8,531 nt of DNA, taken from contig QMWY01000037.1 of NCBI GenBank assembly GCA_003661865.1, forward strand, positions 1 to 8,531. Reading direction: 5' to 3'. The notes under the pieces were generated by a model. It searched no databases. It worked only from the letters and a program-made list of their open reading frames with translations, and was not told the DNA's origin. This document shows, piece after piece, positions 5,767-8,531 of this stretch. How positions within the stretch are numbered: position 1 is the first letter of the stretch; every line of letters starts with the position of its first letter. Made by a program: the position numbers and the translations under genes. This DNA comes from Thermoprotei archaeon (GTDB lineage Archaea; Thermoproteota; Thermoprotei_A; Sulfolobales; Ignisphaeraceae).

Positions 5767-6521
5767 GGAGGTTCCTAGCCCTCTTATCGCTGCTAACGAG
5801 GCTTCCCGTGGGTGCGAGAAGTGTTGAGGATGCAGCCGAGGCTTTTTTCCTCGTGCCTCTTGTAGGGCTCCTAGAAGGGGTGTTGACAGCATTCGCAATA
5901 TCGCTATTACTAACATTCTTAGACGCGCTGACGGCCTCTATTCTCTACTCCCTTCTGCATGTAGCAGTCACAGGGGGTATACACATGGACGGACTTGCCG
6001 ACTATAGCGACGTTATAGCCTCCCAGCTACGGGGCTCAGAGGCTCTGAGGGTGCTTAAGGATCCTAGGAAGGGAAGTTTTGCATCGATAGCTATCATAAC
6101 CGTGGTACTCATAACTGTAGCCTCCGTAAACAGGATCGTCTCTATGGCGGAGAGCGCAAAGCTCTTAGCGCCGATCATCGTTTCTTGCTATGCAGCCTCT
6201 GCAGAGTCTATGTACATAGCGGCGGTTGTGGGGAGGGTCCCGAATTACAGAGGTTTAGGCGCGCTCTTCGTTGCTAAGGCTAAGGATTGTAAAGGGCTAT
6301 TCATAAACGTGCTCATCTACGTGGCTATAGCCATAGGCACTACGCTTGTATCCGGTAACCCTATGGTAGGTATCCTCCCAACGCTCTTGGGCGTGGTTAC
6401 GGGGCTGGTGGTGGCTAGAGACGCTGATAAGAGGCTGGGGTTTGTAAATGGAGATGTGATGGGCTTCGCCTTCGAGGTTAGTAGGGCTGTTACGCTATTT
6501 GCGGCTTCAGTTGTGGTGTGA
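5763..6521 (+). CDS. cobS: Adenosylcobinamide-GDP ribazoletransferase (cobalamin-5'-phosphate synthase)
   Basis: CobS is a polytopic membrane enzyme that joins adenosylcobinamide-GDP to alpha-ribazole phosphate, closing the nucleotide loop. The 252 residues show the N-terminal LLTRLPVGA (10-18), the metal and substrate motif GGIHMDGLADYSDVI (71-85), LKDPRKGSF (98-106) and the late NGDVMGFAFEVSRA (229-242), all typical of the family. Hydrophobic stretches at about 29-70, 108-122, 134-156, 180-196, 200-217 and 241-252 fit five to seven membrane segments. The length is usual for CobS. The TTG start overlaps the cobD stop as TTGA and has GGAGG seven bases upstream. cbiB follows after 3 bases, so both membrane enzymes of the pathway are made together. 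The call is secure. Confidence 0.93.
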   Translation: MRRFLALLSLLTRLPVGARSVEDAAEAFFLVPLVGLLEGVLTAFAISLLLTFLDALTASILYSLLHVAVTGGIHMDGLADYSDVIASQLRGSEALRVLKDPRKGSFASIAIITVVLITVASVNRIVSMAESAKLLAPIIVSCYAASAESMYIAAVVGRVPNYRGLGALFVAKAKDCKGLFINVLIYVAIAIGTTLVSGNPMVGILPTLLGVVTGLVVARDADKRLGFVNGDVMGFAFEVSRAVTLFAASVVV

Positions 6522-6524
6522 GTT

Positions 6525-7487
6525 ATGCTGCCTAGGTTCCTATATCCTGACGACCCTATCCTGCTGATATCTGCTCTTGCTTTAGGGCTTGTACTTGATG
6601 TCGCCTATCCCTATCACTCTGGTATACTCCTGAGGATTCATCCCGTCCACACCTCTTACTTCATGGCTAAGAAACTTGGCAGACCCTATGGATCCGGGGC
6701 GCTTGGCGTAGCTACGTGGCTGGTGGTCGTTGGTACGCATATGCTGCTGTACTCAGCGCTTCTCTACATAGCGTGGTCGATACACCCGATCCTTTGGATT
6801 CTAGCCGCGGGGTGGGTCCTCAAGGTATCAGCATCGCTAAGGCTTCTCATAGATACTGTTCGGAGAGTTGGTGAAGCGCTTGATAAGGGAGATATTGATG
6901 GGGCTAGGTACTGGGCACAGCAGATCGTTCGTAGGAACGTCTATAAGCTGGAACCCGAGCACGTTGCCTCAGCAGCAATAGAGTCCTTGGCAGAGAGCCT
7001 TGTAGATGGCTTCACCTCACCCCTGCTCTACTACGCGGTGCTGGGACCTTTAGGCGCGCTGCTTCAGCGCCTAGCTAATACTCTGGATGGGGCTTTAGGA
7101 TTCCTCACACCTGAGTATAGGGACGTGGGCTGGTTCTCGGCAAAGGTGGATACGGTGCTGAACTACGTACCCGCTAGGCTTACCGCGGTGCTTATACTCC
7201 TCATGTCTCCTCTGGTGAAAGGAGAGTCTCTGACGTGGGCGGTGAGGACTTGGAGAGTATTCTCCCGAGCAACGCCAAGCGTAAACGCAGGTCACCCAAT
7301 GTCTGCTATGGCTGGGGCTCTTGGGGTATGGCTCGAGAAGCCAGAGGCGTACAGGCTTGGTGATAGGCACGCCAGGTCACCGAGCCCTCGAGATATTGAG
7401 AAAGGTATTAGGGCATCTATGGGAGTTGCAGTAACGACTATAGCGTTAGTTATTGCGATAGTTCTTATGATAGGGCATGTAGCTTAG
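6525..7487 (+). CDS. cbiB: Adenosylcobinamide-phosphate synthase
   Basis: CbiB is a membrane protein that attaches aminopropanol phosphate (from CobD) to adenosylcobyric acid, giving adenosylcobinamide phosphate. It acts on the product of the CbiZ half of CbiS. The 320 residues match the family length. Visible blocks are an N-terminal LALGLVLDVAYPYHSGILLRIHPV (18-41), IVRRNV (134-139), ASAAIESLAESLVDGFTSPLLYY (148-170), NTLDGALGF (185-193), WFSAKVDTVLNYVPARLTA (203-221) and the signature NAGHPMSAMAGALGV (254-268). Hydrophobic segments at about 12-27, 59-82, 86-108, 166-180, 218-230 and 299-318 indicate several membrane spans. ATG 6525 lies 3 bases after the cobS stop, with only a weak GGTG upstream. 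It is the last gene of the operon, followed by a hairpin at 7506-7528. The same family is called CobD in the Pseudomonas nomenclature, so naming can mislead. Confidence 0.93.
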   Translation: MLPRFLYPDDPILLISALALGLVLDVAYPYHSGILLRIHPVHTSYFMAKKLGRPYGSGALGVATWLVVVGTHMLLYSALLYIAWSIHPILWILAAGWVLKVSASLRLLIDTVRRVGEALDKGDIDGARYWAQQIVRRNVYKLEPEHVASAAIESLAESLVDGFTSPLLYYAVLGPLGALLQRLANTLDGALGFLTPEYRDVGWFSAKVDTVLNYVPARLTAVLILLMSPLVKGESLTWAVRTWRVFSRATPSVNAGHPMSAMAGALGVWLEKPEAYRLGDRHARSPSPRDIEKGIRASMGVAVTTIALVIAIVLMIGHVA

Positions 7488-7505
7488 GTCTATACCACAG
7501 ACTGC

Positions 7506-7528
7506 AGCATTTGTGGATCGCAAATGCT
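7506..7528. terminator. Hairpin between convergent genes, candidate bidirectional terminator
   Basis: AGCATTTG (7506-7513) and CAAATGCT (7521-7528) form a perfect 8-bp stem with a 7-base loop TGGATCG, followed by TT on the plus strand. It sits 18 bases after the cbiB stop and 27 bases beyond the stop of the convergent gene, where both transcripts must end. Archaeal termination depends mainly on T-rich tracts, and only TTTAAG follows here, so its role is inferred from position. Confidence 0.45.
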
Positions 7529-7555
7529 TTAAGTATAGCTAGCTACGTATCTGCT

Positions 7556-8531
7556 CTACCCACATATGTTTAGGGGGTCGCACACCGTCTGAGCCTCCCA
7601 GTCCATACCCTTCTTGGCAGTGCTTACCCTCATCCTATGCTCGATGAACCTGTGATATAGGGGGAGCTTACCGAGCCTCAGCGCTATGGAGGGGTCCTGG
7701 GTCATTATGAAGAGCTCCCAGCTCCGGAGGGCGGGGCATATGTAGCACCCTATCCTGTAGAAGCCCCTTTCGTATAGGGGGTTGAGCCTAAGGCCCTTGC
7801 TGAGTATGTACAGCTGTACGTGGGCGCCGCTCCACATCTTTATAGGCGTCACGATAACGGTCCTGTCATCAACCCTCCTCACGGGTGGTCTGATGCTCCT
7901 CCTCCTAGACTCTGCATCCCTATCCCCCGTTACCACCAGCGTGTTCCCCTCTGATAGCCTGGCTATACCTGCCATCACGCTGCCTATCTTCCTCCCTGTA
8001 CACCACCTATTGTCGTGCGTTGGTATCGGCAACCCCTCCTCGAGCAGGCCCCTATCAACACCTGCGTAGACCCTATGCACCTCAACCCCTAGGATCTTCG
8101 ATACCTCCTCAACGTACTCAAGAGTGCATGGGAACTCCACACCCGTATCCGAGAACAGTACGCGGATCCTGCTCCTGGGGAACACCTCTAGGGCTAGGAG
8201 AAGCGCCGCTGTGCTATCCTTGCCGCCGCTCCACGGAACGATCACGGTGTCCGCCCAGACCGCAAAGCTCCTCAGGAAGCTCTTCGATACCTCTTCGTAG
8301 AGGTTTATCACCCCCCTATTCGCCTCGATAAGGCTTTCCAGGCTGCAGCACCCCTCCCCAGGTAGCTCTCCAACAACCTTCCCCCGGGGCGCGAAGCCCT
8401 CATCAGGTATCTCGAGAATGGCTACGCGCCTAGCCCCACAGTACACATCGTGGACCCCTCCAAACCTCCTGACGAGTAGGGGGTTTCTGCAGAGCTCGGC
8501 ACCGATAACCGTGGCAAGGGTCCTGGAGAAG
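7556..8531 (-). CDS. PAPS reductase family PP-loop protein, 5'-truncated by window edge
   Basis: This is a PP-loop ATP pyrophosphatase-type protein of the phosphoadenosine phosphosulfate reductase family (COG0175-like), probably cytoplasmic. Numbering from the GTG at 8446, it shows the nucleotide loop SGGKDST (73-79), DTGVEFP (100-106), RWCTGRKIG (147-155), the family motif GDRDAESRRRS (174-184), GCYICP (233-238) and a C-terminal CDPLNICG (289-296). The four cysteines of the last two blocks could hold zinc or an iron-sulfur cluster. The frame stays open upstream of 8446 to the window edge and reads as protein (ELCRNPLLVRRFGGVHDVYC), so the GTG is probably not the start and an N-terminal part lies beyond 8531. 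A true sulfate-assimilation role is unproven, because archaeal relatives of this family may act on other substrates or in thiolation. It converges on the cobamide operon with a 68-base gap and has higher G+C than that operon. Family is secure, substrate unknown. Confidence 0.88.
   Translation of the reverse strand, partial: FSRTLATVIGAELCRNPLLVRRFGGVHDVYCGARRVAILEIPDEGFAPRGKVVGELPGEGCCSLESLIEANRGVINLYEEVSKSFLRSFAVWADTVIVPWSGGKDSTAALLLALEVFPRSRIRVLFSDTGVEFPCTLEYVEEVSKILGVEVHRVYAGVDRGLLEEGLPIPTHDNRWCTGRKIGSVMAGIARLSEGNTLVVTGDRDAESRRRSIRPPVRRVDDRTVIVTPIKMWSGAHVQLYILSKGLRLNPLYERGFYRIGCYICPALRSWELFIMTQDPSIALRLGKLPLYHRFIEHRMRVSTAKKGMDWEAQTVCDPLNICG

Noticed and set aside
7782..8331. Plus-strand open frames opposite the PP-loop protein
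   Set aside because: They lack motifs and are rich in Ser, Pro and Arg, while the minus strand holds SGGKDST and other family motifs.

Overview
This window reads as chromosomal DNA of a hyperthermophilic crenarchaeote, most like the Desulfurococcales/Pyrodictiaceae type. That is an inference from archaeal-type CobT, CobY and CbiS, a one-domain superoxide reductase, tightly packed genes with GTG/TTG starts, A+T-rich TATA-like boxes and GAGGTG/GGAGG ribosome binding sites. No rRNA, tRNA, CRISPR array or intact mobile element was found.

Layout. (1) Positions 1-647, plus strand: the C-terminal part of a biotin-protein ligase, cut by the left window edge. (2) Positions 619-1295, minus strand: a two-gene unit of a superoxide reductase followed after 2 bases by an unrecognised 98-residue protein, whose end overlaps the ligase gene tail to tail. 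(3) About 1296-1954: an A+T-rich, gene-poor stretch with a promoter for the superoxide reductase, a 9-bp hairpin and only short broken frames. (4) About 1930-7487, plus strand: a six-gene cobamide operon cobT-cbiS-cobY-cobD-cobS-cbiB with overlapping or nearly touching genes, preceded by a TATA-like box and a perfect 10-bp inverted repeat at the probable cobT start. (5) Positions 7488-7555: a short gap between convergent genes with an 8-bp hairpin. (6) Positions 7556-8531, minus strand: a PAPS-reductase-family PP-loop protein, cut by the right edge.

How the genes work together. The six-gene operon covers late cobamide assembly and corrinoid salvage. The CbiZ half of CbiS removes the aminopropanol arm of salvaged adenosylcobinamide, giving adenosylcobyric acid. 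CobD makes aminopropanol phosphate and CbiB attaches it. CobY activates the product with GTP. CobT makes the alpha-riboside phosphate of the lower base, CobS joins the two halves, and the CobZ half of CbiS removes the last phosphate. Corrin-ring synthesis, corrinoid uptake, a corrinoid adenosyltransferase and a threonine kinase are not encoded here. The operon is lower in G+C (about 50% in sampled lines) than the flanking genes (about 60-67%), which hints at a separate history.

The points most worth following are the inverted repeat around the cobT start, the re-assigned cobT start, the superoxide reductase that lacks the usual catalytic lysine, and its unknown small partner gene. No clearly new system is evident.
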